64,000 bases of DNA, from assembly GCF_020616555.1 (NCBI RefSeq), contig NZ_CP085173.1:9254001-9318000 (forward strand). Direction: 5' to 3'. Source of the stretch: Streptomyces longhuiensis. Its GTDB lineage: Bacteria; Actinomycetota; Actinomycetes; Streptomycetales; Streptomycetaceae. Below are positions 23,765-32,620 of the stretch, piece by piece. The position numbers and the translations under genes were made by a program. The number at the start of each line of letters is the position of its first letter. Position 1 is the first letter of the stretch. The notes beneath the pieces are model-generated. The model had not been told where the DNA came from. It made no database searches and saw nothing but the letters and a program-made list of their open reading frames with translations.

Positions 23765-25030
23765 ATGACGACGAGTGAGCAAGCCCCCGCCGCGAAGGAA
23801 CCCACCAAGGGGACTGTCAAGGAGCCCGTCAAGGGGGCGGCCCGGCCGCAGCGGCGCGCGGCCGCCGACAAGATCGGCCGGCAGGACTGGTCGTCCTGGC
23901 CCCACTACGACAACGCGGCATCCGGGTTCCGCGGCTACTGGTACCCGGTGACCTGGTCGACCCACATCACCGAGAAACCCCTCCCGTTCACGATATGCGG
24001 CGAGAAGATCACGCTGATCCGCGACGCCGGCAAGGCCTATGCGCTGCACAACCGCTGCCCGCACCGCGGGGTCCCGCTCTCCGAGGGCGATCAGCAGTTT
24101 CCCGGCACCGTCAGTTGCCCGTACCACGGCTGGACCTTCGACCTGCCCACGGGCAAGCTGTCGGCGGTCATCACCGACGGCCCCGGCTGCCGGCTCACGG
24201 GCAAGCTGGGCGTGCGTACGTACGCGGTCGAGGAGCGGCTCGGCATGGTCTGGGTGTACATCCCGGTCGCCGACGAGGAGCCGCACCCGATCGACGAGCA
24301 GTTGCCCGAGGAGCTGGTCTCGAACGCCTTCGTGATGGGTGGCCGCATCGAGCCGCGCTGCGGCAACTGGCGGTTCGCCTGTGAGAACGGCTTCGACGAG
24401 GGGCACGCCAAGTACCTGCACCGGACCGCACTTTGGCGCCTTCTCAAGCCGATGCCGACCTGGAACATCACCCGGATCGTGCCGCAGGGCCGCTGGATCT
24501 ACCGCGTGCAGGACGAGGTCCACTGGGACGCCGACTTCCCGGGCGTCGGCCGGTGGTCCAACAAGCGGTGGTGGAAGAAGCAGCCCCCCAAGGAGACGTT
24601 CAACCTCGGCAACACCGGCAAGGCCGACGACGTCGACCCCGTGATCGAGGCCCAGGAGTTCCCCGGCTTCGCCTCCCTGTCGATGCCCGGCGTGCTGCGC
24701 ATCGCGTACCCGAAGTTCATCCACTACGAGTTCTACGTCCCGGTGGACGCTGACAACCACCGCTACGTCGGCGTGATGGTCAACTTCACGCAGGGCTGGG
24801 AGACCCTCCGCTTCTACGGCAAGTATCTGGGCGCCATCCGCTGGCTGTTCCACGGCGAGTTCTCCGGCCAGGACGCCTGGATGGTCGACGTGACCGACGC
24901 GCCCCCGGAGAAGCTCTACCGCCCCGACGTCTCGCTGACCGCCTGGCGGAACCTCAGCGAGGAGGAGTACGGCAAGAAGCTCGCCGCCGCCGGCGCGACC
25001 GAGCAGGACACCACCGAGAAGGAGGCCTGA
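23765..25030 (+). CDS. Rieske non-heme iron oxygenase, alpha subunit
   Basis: 421 aa. The [2Fe-2S] Rieske site is C98-P-H100 with C118-P-Y-H121. The mononuclear iron region is ENGFDEGHAKYLHRTALW, giving the bridging Asp and two His ligands of the 2-His-1-carboxylate triad. The third ligand would be in the C-terminal part. The ATG was chosen because GGAGG lies about 10 bases upstream; the first 40 residues are a Lys/Pro/Ala-rich extension before the Rieske fold. No beta subunit gene is nearby, so it resembles the alpha-only (homotrimeric) oxygenases. Electrons should come from the ferredoxin reductase and ferredoxin encoded at 28.5-29.8 kb. Confidence 0.93.
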   Translation: MTTSEQAPAAKEPTKGTVKEPVKGAARPQRRAAADKIGRQDWSSWPHYDNAASGFRGYWYPVTWSTHITEKPLPFTICGEKITLIRDAGKAYALHNRCPHRGVPLSEGDQQFPGTVSCPYHGWTFDLPTGKLSAVITDGPGCRLTGKLGVRTYAVEERLGMVWVYIPVADEEPHPIDEQLPEELVSNAFVMGGRIEPRCGNWRFACENGFDEGHAKYLHRTALWRLLKPMPTWNITRIVPQGRWIYRVQDEVHWDADFPGVGRWSNKRWWKKQPPKETFNLGNTGKADDVDPVIEAQEFPGFASLSMPGVLRIAYPKFIHYEFYVPVDADNHRYVGVMVNFTQGWETLRFYGKYLGAIRWLFHGEFSGQDAWMVDVTDAPPEKLYRPDVSLTAWRNLSEEEYGKKLAAAGATEQDTTEKEA

Positions 25031-25032
25031 CC

Positions 25033-25149
25033 ATGGCCCGCACCCTGTTCAAGCTCCTGGTCGGCGCCGCGATCGCCGTGGCTCTGCCGCGCGCGAAGCA
25101 GCGCTTCGCGCAGACCACGATGACCCAAGTCCACCGGGTCAACCAGTGA
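25033..25149 (+). CDS. 38-aa conserved-looking small protein
   Basis: A 39-codon frame begins 2 bp after the oxygenase stop with GGAGG about 8 bases upstream of its ATG, and its stop overlaps the next start as GTGA. The product starts MARTLFKLLVGAAIAVALPR, a short hydrophobic stretch followed by a basic, polar tail. It could be a single membrane-touching helix or a small partner of the oxygenase. The perfect ribosome-binding site and the coupling on both sides make it a real gene in my view, but I do not recognise a family. Confidence 0.65.
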   Translation: MARTLFKLLVGAAIAVALPRAKQRFAQTTMTQVHRVNQ

Positions 25150-26543
25150 GCGCCGAGGGGAGCACCGACAGGAGTTCCGACGGTCTCGCGGGGCTCGACG
25201 AGCAGCGTCGCGGCTGGGCCCAGGAGGCCTGGCAGCACGTCACCGACGAGCGACTGCGCGAGCTGATTGTGGGCCTGATCGGCATCCCGAGCCCGACCGG
25301 TGACGAACGACCCCTCGCCGAGCACATCACCTCCACACTCGCGTCCGTCGGCCTGCGCGCGGCCTGCCAGCCGCTCGACGGGCGGCAGGCGAACGCCTGG
25401 GCCCGGCTCGAAGGCGACGGCACGGGGCCCGACCTGATGCTCTACGCCCCCATCGACACCCTCACGGTGGGCGAGGAGAGCGAGGACCTGCCGTGGATCG
25501 GTCCTGAGCTGCGGGAGGACATGCGCCCGCGGGCCACGGTCCACGACGACCTGGTGACGGGCCTCGGCGCCTCCAACCCGAAGGGCCACGCGGCCTGCGT
25601 GATGATGGCAGCCGAGGCGATCTCACTGGCCGGCATCCCGCTCACCGGGGACCTGGTCGTCGCGTTCGGCGCGGGTGGCATGCCGACCAACGCCCGGCCG
25701 GGCAGCGACCGCCTCAACACCGGTCAGGGCGCGGGCTGTTCCTTCCTCCTCGAACAGGGTGTGTGGACCGATTACGCGGTCATCGCCAAGCCGGGGTGGA
25801 CAGTGTCGTGGGACGAGGTCGGCCTGGTGTGGTTCGAGGTGACGGTCCACGGCACCCACACGTACGCGGGCTCGCGCCACCGGCTCCCGTACGACAACGC
25901 GATCGACCGCGCCGGTGATGTCGTGAGGCATCTGGAGGAGTGGTTCGTCGGGTACGCCGAGCGGCACACCAGCGGCACCGTCGCCCCGCAGGGCATCGTC
26001 TCGTCGGTGCGCGGCGGCTGGCCGCGGATGGCCGCGGTGACGCCGGCCGTCTGCACCCTGCGCGTCGATCTGCGGATCAGCCCGGATACGACACCGATGC
26101 AGGCCAAGCGTGAATTCACGGCCGCAGTGGAGGGGCTGAAGCGGAAGCTGCCAGGACTCGACGCGACCGTGGAGATGATCCTGGCGATCCCCGGCACGCG
26201 GACCAGCCGCGAGAGCTGGGTCTTCCGCAGCGCGGCCGCGGGGTGGGAGGCCTTCGAGGGCCGCCCGCACGAAGCCGTGGGCGGTAACAGCGGGGCGACC
26301 GACGCGAACATCCTGCGCGGGCGCGGCATCCCGACGGTGCGCGTGGGCATGCCGAAGGTGGCCGATGCACCTTTCGACATCGACTTCTCCCGCGGGATGA
26401 ACACCGTCTCCGTACGGGAGATGAAGAAGCTGACCCGCCATCTGATCCGGACGGCCGTTGACACGGTCACCCGCTCCCGCAGCGAAGTGGAATCCCGTGC
26501 CGAGCCGGATTCCCGCGAAGAGCAGGAAGGAGCAACCGCATGA
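25146..26543 (+). CDS. M20-family peptidase-like protein with degenerate metal site
   Basis: 465 aa with the M20 layout: a catalytic-type domain, an inserted dimerisation domain (about residues 220-330) and the C-terminal half. The metal-binding signature is altered. The usual G-H-x-D is APID (residues 101-104, Pro in place of His). The usual bridging Asp in G-x-x-D-x-K-G is Asn (GASNPKG, residues 141-147). The Glu-Glu pair is replaced in AFGAGGMPTN. The C-terminal GGNSGATDANILRGRGIPTV is kept. The gene is coupled by GTGA to the small protein upstream and by ATGA to the LigB dioxygenase downstream. It may be a non-metal hydrolase, lyase or isomerase, or a scaffold. Confidence 0.85.
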   Translation: MSAEGSTDRSSDGLAGLDEQRRGWAQEAWQHVTDERLRELIVGLIGIPSPTGDERPLAEHITSTLASVGLRAACQPLDGRQANAWARLEGDGTGPDLMLYAPIDTLTVGEESEDLPWIGPELREDMRPRATVHDDLVTGLGASNPKGHAACVMMAAEAISLAGIPLTGDLVVAFGAGGMPTNARPGSDRLNTGQGAGCSFLLEQGVWTDYAVIAKPGWTVSWDEVGLVWFEVTVHGTHTYAGSRHRLPYDNAIDRAGDVVRHLEEWFVGYAERHTSGTVAPQGIVSSVRGGWPRMAAVTPAVCTLRVDLRISPDTTPMQAKREFTAAVEGLKRKLPGLDATVEMILAIPGTRTSRESWVFRSAAAGWEAFEGRPHEAVGGNSGATDANILRGRGIPTVRVGMPKVADAPFDIDFSRGMNTVSVREMKKLTRHLIRTAVDTVTRSRSEVESRAEPDSREEQEGATA

Positions 26544-27520
26544 CCGAGATCGTGCTCGGCGTGGGGGCCTCCCACAGCACCCTGATGAACACGCACTGGG
26601 AGGAGACCCTCCACAAGGACCGTGCCGAACGCTTCCGCGACGCGCTCGGCGCGGCACGCGACGAGCTGGCCAGGGCCCGGCCCGACACCGTCGTCCTCGT
26701 CGGCTCCAACCACTTCCGCGGGTTCTGGCTCGACCTGATCCCAGCCTTCACGCTCGGTGTCGGCGAATGCGTCGCGAGCGGCGAGTCCGGCACTCCGAAG
26801 GGCCCGCAGCCCGTGGACGTGCCGCTCGCACAGCACCTCGCCGACACTCTGGTGGAGGGCGGGCGTTTCGACGCGGCGTTCTCCGCGCGCCTGCAGATCG
26901 ACCACGGGCAATCGCATGCGATCCAGTACCTGCTTGACGGTCTGGACGTGGAGATCGTGCCGCTGGTGGTGAACGTCTTCGCGCATCCGCTGCCGACACT
27001 GGAGCGGTGCGAGCAGCTGGGCCGGGCGATCCGCGAGGCCGTGCTCGCGTTCCCGGGCGAGCGGCGGGTCGCGGTGGTCGGCTCGGGCGGGCTCTCGCAC
27101 CGGCTGCCGTGGCCGGACTGGCGTGATCCGCACGGCGAGGACGAGGAGTTCATGGTCGGCGCCTGGCTGAACGGCCGGGAGAACTGGCAGGACTACGACG
27201 CCCGCCGCCGCGAGATCATCCGGGCCGCCGAGGCCGCCCTCACTCCGGAGTTCGACGACGCGTTCCTGACGCTCCTCGAACGCGGAGAGGCACACAAGCT
27301 CACCGCGTACACGACCGAGGAAATGGAGAAGGCGGCGGGCAACGGCGCTCAGGAACTGCGTACGTGGCTGTTGATGGCCGCTGCCCTCGACCACGCGCCC
27401 GCGCGACGTCTCGCCTACGAGCCGATGCCCGAGTGGCTCACCGGGATGGGGGTCGCCGTCCTCGATCCGAAGTCCGAAAAGAACGCGGACACGGGGTCAG
27501 CCGCCGGGCCGGGGGCATGA
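26540..27520 (+). CDS. Class III extradiol ring-cleavage dioxygenase (LigB superfamily, MhpB-like)
   Basis: 326 aa. Metal and catalytic residues of the LigB fold are visible: His12 in VGASHST, His58 in VGSNHFR, the catalytic D121-H122-G, and a C-terminal acidic cluster (GEDEEFMVG) that should hold the Glu ligand. The Fe(II) enzyme opens a catechol-type ring next to a hydroxyl group. The product would be cut by an MhpC-like hydrolase (19217-20985) and processed by MhpD-F-E. It is translationally coupled on both sides (ATGA overlaps with the M20-like gene and with the IclR gene). Confidence 0.9.
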   Translation: MTEIVLGVGASHSTLMNTHWEETLHKDRAERFRDALGAARDELARARPDTVVLVGSNHFRGFWLDLIPAFTLGVGECVASGESGTPKGPQPVDVPLAQHLADTLVEGGRFDAAFSARLQIDHGQSHAIQYLLDGLDVEIVPLVVNVFAHPLPTLERCEQLGRAIREAVLAFPGERRVAVVGSGGLSHRLPWPDWRDPHGEDEEFMVGAWLNGRENWQDYDARRREIIRAAEAALTPEFDDAFLTLLERGEAHKLTAYTTEEMEKAAGNGAQELRTWLLMAAALDHAPARRLAYEPMPEWLTGMGVAVLDPKSEKNADTGSAAGPGA

Positions 27521-28365
27521 GTCTCCAGGCGGGAGGGCCGATGGTCGAGCGGTGGCACCCGCCCGCGCAGCCGCACGGGTTCGTGCTCGGCCGGCGCCCG
27601 GCCGAGCCCGTGCTCGCGGGCGAGTCCGGCGCCGACCCGATGAACTCCGTTCTGGGCAAGGTCCGTCCGATCCTGGAGGCGTTCACCGCCGACGACAGCG
27701 CGCTCCCGCTGGCCGAGCTGGTGCGCCGGTCGGGCGTGGCCAAGGCCACGGTGCACCGGCTCGCCCAGGAGCTGGTCACCTGGGGTCTCTTGGAGCGGGA
27801 GGGGTGCGACTACCGGCTCGGACTGCGCCTGTTCGAGCTGGGCGAGCGGGTACACCGGCAGCGGATCCTGCGCGAGGCCGTGCAGCCGTACATGGAGGAT
27901 CTGCTCCTCATCACCCGGGAGACCATCCACTTCGCCATCCCCGACAGCCTGGACGTCGTCTACCTGGACAAGATCTTCCCGCACCGCGGGCTGAACGCCG
28001 AGTCCCGGGTGGCGGGCCGGCTCCCGCTGTACTGCACGGGGACGGGCAAGGCGATCCTGGCGCACTCGCCGCCGTCGCTCTTCGTCGACGTGGTGCGGGG
28101 CGGCCTCAAGCCGGTCACCCGGCACACGGTCGTCTCGCCAGGCCGGCTGCGCGCCCAGCTGGACCGGATCCGGGAGGAGGGCATCGCCCTGGAGAGCGAG
28201 GAGATCCGGCTCGGCTACGCGAGCCTGGCCGTACCGGTGTTCGCCGGGCGGACCAGCCTGGTGGGTGCGCTGTCCATCACGGCACCCACGTACCGGATGG
28301 ACGCGGCCGGGCACGCGGCGGCGCTGCGGACCGCGGCGCTCGGCATCGGGCGATCGCTGGCCTGA
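27517..28365 (+). CDS. IclR-family transcriptional regulator, second copy
   Basis: 282 aa from the ATG that overlaps the dioxygenase stop; an ATG at 27541 is a possible alternative. After about 40 less ordered residues the winged helix begins (MNSVLGKVRPILEAFTADDS, LVRRSGVAKATVHRLAQELVTWGLLERE), followed by the effector domain (SRVAGRLPLYCTGTGKAILA, IRLGYASLAVPVFAGRT). It ends the oxygenase operon and is followed by a strong hairpin. It probably senses a pathway intermediate and controls this operon and the next. Confidence 0.93.
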   Translation: MSLQAGGPMVERWHPPAQPHGFVLGRRPAEPVLAGESGADPMNSVLGKVRPILEAFTADDSALPLAELVRRSGVAKATVHRLAQELVTWGLLEREGCDYRLGLRLFELGERVHRQRILREAVQPYMEDLLLITRETIHFAIPDSLDVVYLDKIFPHRGLNAESRVAGRLPLYCTGTGKAILAHSPPSLFVDVVRGGLKPVTRHTVVSPGRLRAQLDRIREEGIALESEEIRLGYASLAVPVFAGRTSLVGALSITAPTYRMDAAGHAAALRTAALGIGRSLA

Positions 28366-28372
28366 GCATCGC

Positions 28373-28420
28373 GAATGTAGGGAGGGGGCCCGCCGTCCGG
28401 CGGGCCCCCTCCCTACATTC
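28373..28420 (+). terminator. Strong rho-independent-type hairpin after the IclR gene
   Basis: Two perfectly complementary 23-bp arms (28373-28395 and 28398-28420) are separated by two bases. The stem is very GC-rich. No long T-run follows, as is common in actinomycetes. It closes the oxygenase-dioxygenase-IclR operon. Confidence 0.85.
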
Positions 28421-28448
28421 GTTCTGTCCCCGGCGCGGGACCGTCCTG

Positions 28449-28459
28449 CTCACCGGAAC
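28449..28459 (+). promoter_or_regulatory. Shared 11-bp motif upstream of the ferredoxin reductase operon
   Basis: A second copy of CTCACCGGAAC, 44 bp before the reductase ATG. The first is at 23671-23681. Both are preceded by GTCC. Placement just upstream of two catabolic operons suggests a common regulator binding site. Confidence 0.4.
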
Positions 28460-28464
28460 GACTC

Positions 28465-28493
28465 CGTAGGTAGGACCGCCCGTCCTTCCTACG
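28465..28493. promoter_or_regulatory. Inverted repeat overlapping the reductase promoter, possible operator
   Basis: CGTAGGTAGGAC (28465-28476) and GTCCTTCCTACG (28482-28493) are complementary with one mismatch and a 5-bp spacer. The dyad lies 10 bp before the ATG, where a repressor could block transcription of a short-leader mRNA. Confidence 0.45.
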
Positions 28494-28502
28494 CTCGCGA
28501 CC

Positions 28503-29522
28503 ATGAGCCAACTCACCGACGCCACCGGCGAATCCGACCCCGTCGAGGACACCGACGTCCTGATCATCGGCGCCGGTCCGGCCGGCCTCTACGGTGCCTA
28601 CTACGCGGGCTTTCGCGGCCTCAGCGTCGCCGTCATGGACGTCCTGCCACAGCTCGGCGGCCAGATCAGCGCGATGTACCCCGAGAAGCCGATCTTCGAC
28701 ATCGCCGGGTTTCTCTCCGTGCGCGGCCGCGACCTCGTGGACGGTCTCGTCGCCCAGGCCGAGCCGTACCGCCCCCGCTACCTGCTCGGCCACCGCGCCA
28801 CCGAGCTGACGCACGACCCCGACGACGGCCGCCCGGTGGTCCGCAGCGACCAGGGGGCGACGGTGCGTGCGCGGGCCGTCGTCATCACCGGCGGGGTGGG
28901 AACGTTCACGCCGCGGCCGCTGCCTGCCGGGGAGGACTTCCTCGGCCGGGGCCTGGAGTACTTCGTGCCGGACCCGTCCGTGCACGCGGGCAAGGACGTG
29001 GTGGTCGTGGGCGGCGGCGACAGCGCCTTCGACTGGGCGGCCCTCCTCGCGCCGATCGCCCGCTCGGTCACCCTGGTGCACCGCACCGCCCGCTTCCGCG
29101 CGCACACCGCGTCCGTCGAGAAGGTCCGTGCCCTCGGCGTGGAGATCGTCACCGACAGCGAGGTGAGCCGCCTCATCGGCGCCGACCGGGTGGACCAGGC
29201 GGAGATCCGGCACCGTACGACCAAGGAGACCCGCCTGGTGCCTGCCGGCACAGTGGTCGCGGCCCTCGGCTTTCTCGCCGACCTCGGCCCCTTGCAGCAC
29301 TGGGGGCTCGACCTCCAGGCCCGGAAGATCACCGTCGACACCCGGATGGCCACCAACCTGCCTCGCGTGTTCGCCGCGGGCGACATCACCGACTACCCGG
29401 GCAAGGTCCGGCTGATCTCGGTCGGCTTCGGCGAGGCCGCCACCGCCGTCAACAACGCGGCCACCGTCATCGATCCGGAGGCGGCCCTGTTCCCCGGACA
29501 CTCCACGGAGAAGGAGCACTGA
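28503..29522 (+). CDS. Ferredoxin--NADP+ reductase, thioredoxin-reductase-like (YumC type)
   Basis: 339 aa. The FAD site is DVLIIGAGPAGLYGAYYAGF, the NAD(P)H site is VVVVGGGDSAFDWAALL, and the C-terminal FAD motif is RVFAAGDITDYPGKVRLISVG. No redox-active CxxC is present, which separates it from thioredoxin reductases and matches bacterial YumC-type ferredoxin reductases. The ferredoxin gene follows after 5 bp. The pair should feed electrons to the Rieske oxygenase encoded at 23765-25030. Confidence 0.92.
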   Translation: MSQLTDATGESDPVEDTDVLIIGAGPAGLYGAYYAGFRGLSVAVMDVLPQLGGQISAMYPEKPIFDIAGFLSVRGRDLVDGLVAQAEPYRPRYLLGHRATELTHDPDDGRPVVRSDQGATVRARAVVITGGVGTFTPRPLPAGEDFLGRGLEYFVPDPSVHAGKDVVVVGGGDSAFDWAALLAPIARSVTLVHRTARFRAHTASVEKVRALGVEIVTDSEVSRLIGADRVDQAEIRHRTTKETRLVPAGTVVAALGFLADLGPLQHWGLDLQARKITVDTRMATNLPRVFAAGDITDYPGKVRLISVGFGEAATAVNNAATVIDPEAALFPGHSTEKEH

Positions 29523-29527
29523 CAGTT

Positions 29528-29848
29528 ATGGCGTACGTCATCGGCGCGTCCTGCGTCGACATCATGGACCGGTCCTGCATGGAGGAATGCCCGGTCGACT
29601 GCATCTACGAGGGCGAGCGGAAGCTCTACATCAACCCGATGGAGTGCATCGACTGCGGGGCCTGCGAAGTGGCCTGCCCCGAGCAGGCGATCACCGTCGA
29701 CCGCAAGGCCGACCCCGACTTCCGCGAGGACAACCGACGCTTCTTCGTGGAAGTCCTGCCCGGGCGCGAAACCGCGCTCGGCTCGCCCGGCGGGGCGAAC
29801 GGGCTCGGCCCGGTGGGCATCGACACGGCACTGGTGAGTGCCCGATGA
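29528..29848 (+). CDS. Seven-iron ferredoxin ([3Fe-4S][4Fe-4S], FdxA type)
   Basis: 106 aa. Eight cysteines at 9, 17, 21, 25, 40, 43, 46 and 50 match the Azotobacter-type 7Fe ferredoxin spacing exactly with a one-residue offset. By that comparison Cys9, Cys17 and Cys50 bind the 3Fe cluster; Cys21, Cys40, Cys43 and Cys46 bind the 4Fe cluster; Cys25 is free. The family text MECIDCGACEVACPEQAI is present. The C-terminus extends about 20 residues with Gly/Ala-rich sequence. It is the likely electron carrier between the reductase and the oxygenase. Confidence 0.93.
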   Translation: MAYVIGASCVDIMDRSCMEECPVDCIYEGERKLYINPMECIDCGACEVACPEQAITVDRKADPDFREDNRRFFVEVLPGRETALGSPGGANGLGPVGIDTALVSAR

Positions 29849-30651
29849 GCGCCGCCGACGTGACGAAGGCGGCGGACGTGTTGCTCGCCGCCGAGCGGTC
29901 GGGCACCGCCTGCCCGCCGGTGCGCTCTCTGCTTGCCGACGGGGACCTCGACGCCGCGTACGCGGTGCAGCGCGTCAACGTCGAGCGCGGGCTCGCCGCC
30001 GGGCGACGGATAGCCGGCCGCAAGATCGGGCTCACCTCGCCCGTCGTGCAGGCCCAACTCGGCGTTGGGCAGCCTGACTTCGGCACACTCTTCGCCGACA
30101 TGGCGGTCCCCGACGGCGGCACCGTCCCGGCCGGGCGGCTCATCCAGCCGAAGGTGGAGGCCGAGGTGGCCCTCGTACTCGGATCGGATCTGCCGCACCG
30201 CGACTGCACGGTGGCGGACGTGATCCGGGCGACCGACTTCGCGCTCGCCGCGCTGGAGATCGTGGACAGCCGCAACGCCGACTGGGACATCACCATCGTC
30301 GACACCGTCGCCGACAACGCCTCCAGCGGCCTGTACGTGCTCGGTGGCACGCCTGTGCCGCTGTCGGGCCTGGACCTGCGCGCCGTACAGATGACGATGA
30401 CCCGCGACGGCACAGCGGAACCGGTGTCCAAGGGAACCGGCGCCGACTGCCTCGGCGGCCCGCTCAACGCCGCCGCCTGGCTCGCCTCGACGCTGGCCGC
30501 CGCGGGGGACCCGCTGCGCGCCGGGGACGTGGTCCTTACGGGGGCGCTCGGACCGATGGCGGTCGCGTCGCCCGGTGACCGTTTCGAGGCGCGCATCAGC
30601 CAACTCGGTCGTATCAGCGTGACGTTCACGCAAGAAGGAGACCCCGCATGA
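29845..30651 (+). CDS. 2-hydroxypenta-2,4-dienoate hydratase (2-keto-4-pentenoate hydratase, MhpD-like)
   Basis: 268 aa from an ATG overlapping the ferredoxin stop (ATGA). Family elements are [17 protein letters not shown], the metal-ligand acidic cluster [27 protein letters not shown], and the C-terminal [17 protein letters not shown]. It adds water to 2-hydroxypenta-2,4-dienoate to give 4-hydroxy-2-oxovalerate, the first step of the lower meta-cleavage route. The next two genes carry out the following steps. Confidence 0.93.
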   Translation: MSAADVTKAADVLLAAERSGTACPPVRSLLADGDLDAAYAVQRVNVERGLAAGRRIAGRKIGLTSPVVQAQLGVGQPDFGTLFADMAVPDGGTVPAGRLIQPKVEAEVALVLGSDLPHRDCTVADVIRATDFALAALEIVDSRNADWDITIVDTVADNASSGLYVLGGTPVPLSGLDLRAVQMTMTRDGTAEPVSKGTGADCLGGPLNAAAWLASTLAAAGDPLRAGDVVLTGALGPMAVASPGDRFEARISQLGRISVTFTQEGDPA

Positions 30652-31598
30652 GCAGTACCCGTACCAAAGTCGCCGTCATCGGGTCGGGCAACATCGGCAC
30701 CGACCTGATGATCAAGATATTGCGGCTCTCCGAGAGCCTGGAGATCGTCGGCATGGCCGGCATCGACCCGGACTCCGACGGTCTGGCCCGCGCCCGCCGC
30801 CTCAAGGTCGCCACGACCCACGAAGGCGTCGAAGGCCTGGTCAAGATGGACGAGTTCGCCGACGTCGAATTCGTCTTCGATGCGACATCCGCCGGTGCGC
30901 ACCGCCACCACGACGAGGTGCTGCGCCCGTTGGGCCGCACCCTCATCGACCTCACCCCGGCCGCGCTCGGCCCTTACGTGGTGCCGCCGGTCAACGGCGA
31001 CGCCCACCTGGACGCCCCGAACGTGAACATGGTCACCTGCGGAGGCCAGGCCACCATTCCCATGGTCGCCGCCGTCAACGCGGTCACACCCGTGCACTAC
31101 GGCGAGATCGTCGCGTCCATCGCCTCACGCTCGGCCGGGCCCGGCACCCGCGCCAATATCGACGAGTTCACCGAGACCACCTCGAACGCGATCGAGCAGG
31201 TCGGCGGCGCGGCCTGCGGCAAGGCGATCATCGTCCTCAACCCGGCCGAACCTCCGCTCATCATGCGGGACACCGTGCACTGCCTGGTCGGCGACGCGTG
31301 CGACGAGGCTGCCGTCACCGCGTCCATCGAGGAGATGGTCGGCCGCGTCCAGGCGTACGTGCCCGGCTACCGGCTCAAGCAGAAGGTGCAGTTCGACCGT
31401 GTCGCCGGCGACGATCCCTTGCGGGCGCTCGTCCCGTCCGACGCGGGCGCACCCGTGAGGGTGTCGGTGTACCTCGAAGTCGAGGGCGCCGCCCACTACT
31501 TGCCCGCCTACGCGGGCAACCTCGACATCATGACCTCGGCCGCGCTCCGCACGGCGGAGCGCCTGGCCGCGCGCCACGCGACGGAGGCAGCCAAGTGA
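30648..31598 (+). CDS. mhpF: Acetaldehyde dehydrogenase (acylating), MhpF/DmpF-like
   Basis: 316 aa. The NAD-binding N-terminus [18 protein letters not shown] is diagnostic. The catalytic Cys is in [18 protein letters not shown], and the C-terminal dimer/channel region ends in [16 protein letters not shown]. It converts the acetaldehyde released by the aldolase to acetyl-CoA. In known complexes it forms a bifunctional heterotetramer with the aldolase, whose gene follows with a 4-bp GTGA overlap. Confidence 0.96.
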   Translation: MSSTRTKVAVIGSGNIGTDLMIKILRLSESLEIVGMAGIDPDSDGLARARRLKVATTHEGVEGLVKMDEFADVEFVFDATSAGAHRHHDEVLRPLGRTLIDLTPAALGPYVVPPVNGDAHLDAPNVNMVTCGGQATIPMVAAVNAVTPVHYGEIVASIASRSAGPGTRANIDEFTETTSNAIEQVGGAACGKAIIVLNPAEPPLIMRDTVHCLVGDACDEAAVTASIEEMVGRVQAYVPGYRLKQKVQFDRVAGDDPLRALVPSDAGAPVRVSVYLEVEGAAHYLPAYAGNLDIMTSAALRTAERLAARHATEAAK

Positions 31599-32620
31599 CC
31601 AGCCTGTACGTGCAGGACGTGACCCTGCGGGACGGCATGCACGCCATCCGCCACCGCTACACCGTCGAGCAGGCCCGCACCATCGCCGCCGCGCTGGACG
31701 TGGCAGGGGTGCGCGCCATCGAGGTCTCGCACGGCGACGGCCTCGCGGGCTCCAGCGTCACCTACGGCGTCGGCGCCCACACCGACTGGGACTGGATCGA
31801 GGCGGTCGTCGACTCGGTCCGGGAGGCGATCCCCACCACTCTGCTGCTGCCCGGAATCGGCACCGTCCAGGACCTCAAGCAGGCGCATGCGCTGGGCATC
31901 CGCTCGGTGCGCATCGCCACGCACTGCACCGAGGCCGACATCTCCGCCCAGCACATCGCCGCCGCACGCGAGCTGGGCATGGACGTCGCCGGGTTCCTCA
32001 TGATGTCCCACATGGCCGAACCCGCCGAACTCGCCCGCCAGGCCGAGCTGATGGAGTCGTACGGCGCCCACTGCGTGTACGTCACCGACTCCGGCGGCCG
32101 TCTCACCATGGACGGCGTCCGCGACCGGCTCCGCGCCTACCGCGAGGTCCTCGACCCGGCCACAGGCCTCGGTATCCACGCCCACCACAACCTGGGCCTC
32201 GGTGTGGCCAACAGCGTGGTGGCGGTGGAGAACGGCGTCACGCGCGTGGACGCCTCGCTCGCCGGAATGGGCGCAGGCGCCGGCAACTGTCCCCTGGAAG
32301 CGTTCATCGCGGTCGCCGACCTGATGGGCTGGGAGCACGGCTGCGCCCTGTTCCCGCTGATGGACGCCGCCGACGATCTCGTACGTCCCCTGCAGGACCG
32401 CCCGGTCCGCGTCGACCGCGAGACCCTGAGCCTGGGCTACGCGGGCGCATACTCCAGCTTCCTCCGCCATGCCGAAGCGGCGGCGGAGCGGTACGGCCTC
32501 GACACCCGGGCGATCCTGGTCGAGGTCGGCGCCCGCGGCCTGGTCGGCGGCCAGGAGGACATGATCACGGACATCGCCCTCGACCTGACCGGCAACCGGG
32601 CCGTCCTGGACGCCAAGTGA
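31595..32620 (+). CDS. 4-hydroxy-2-oxovalerate aldolase (MhpE/DmpG-like)
   Basis: 341 aa from a GTG overlapping the MhpF stop. The barrel starts [17 protein letters not shown] with the catalytic Arg/Asp, and metal-ligand histidines are in [14 protein letters not shown]. The C-terminal dehydrogenase-communication domain follows (residues 275-341). It splits 4-hydroxy-2-oxovalerate into pyruvate and acetaldehyde; the latter is channelled to MhpF. Together with MhpD and MhpF it completes the pathway. Confidence 0.96.
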   Translation: MTSLYVQDVTLRDGMHAIRHRYTVEQARTIAAALDVAGVRAIEVSHGDGLAGSSVTYGVGAHTDWDWIEAVVDSVREAIPTTLLLPGIGTVQDLKQAHALGIRSVRIATHCTEADISAQHIAAARELGMDVAGFLMMSHMAEPAELARQAELMESYGAHCVYVTDSGGRLTMDGVRDRLRAYREVLDPATGLGIHAHHNLGLGVANSVVAVENGVTRVDASLAGMGAGAGNCPLEAFIAVADLMGWEHGCALFPLMDAADDLVRPLQDRPVRVDRETLSLGYAGAYSSFLRHAEAAAERYGLDTRAILVEVGARGLVGGQEDMITDIALDLTGNRAVLDAK

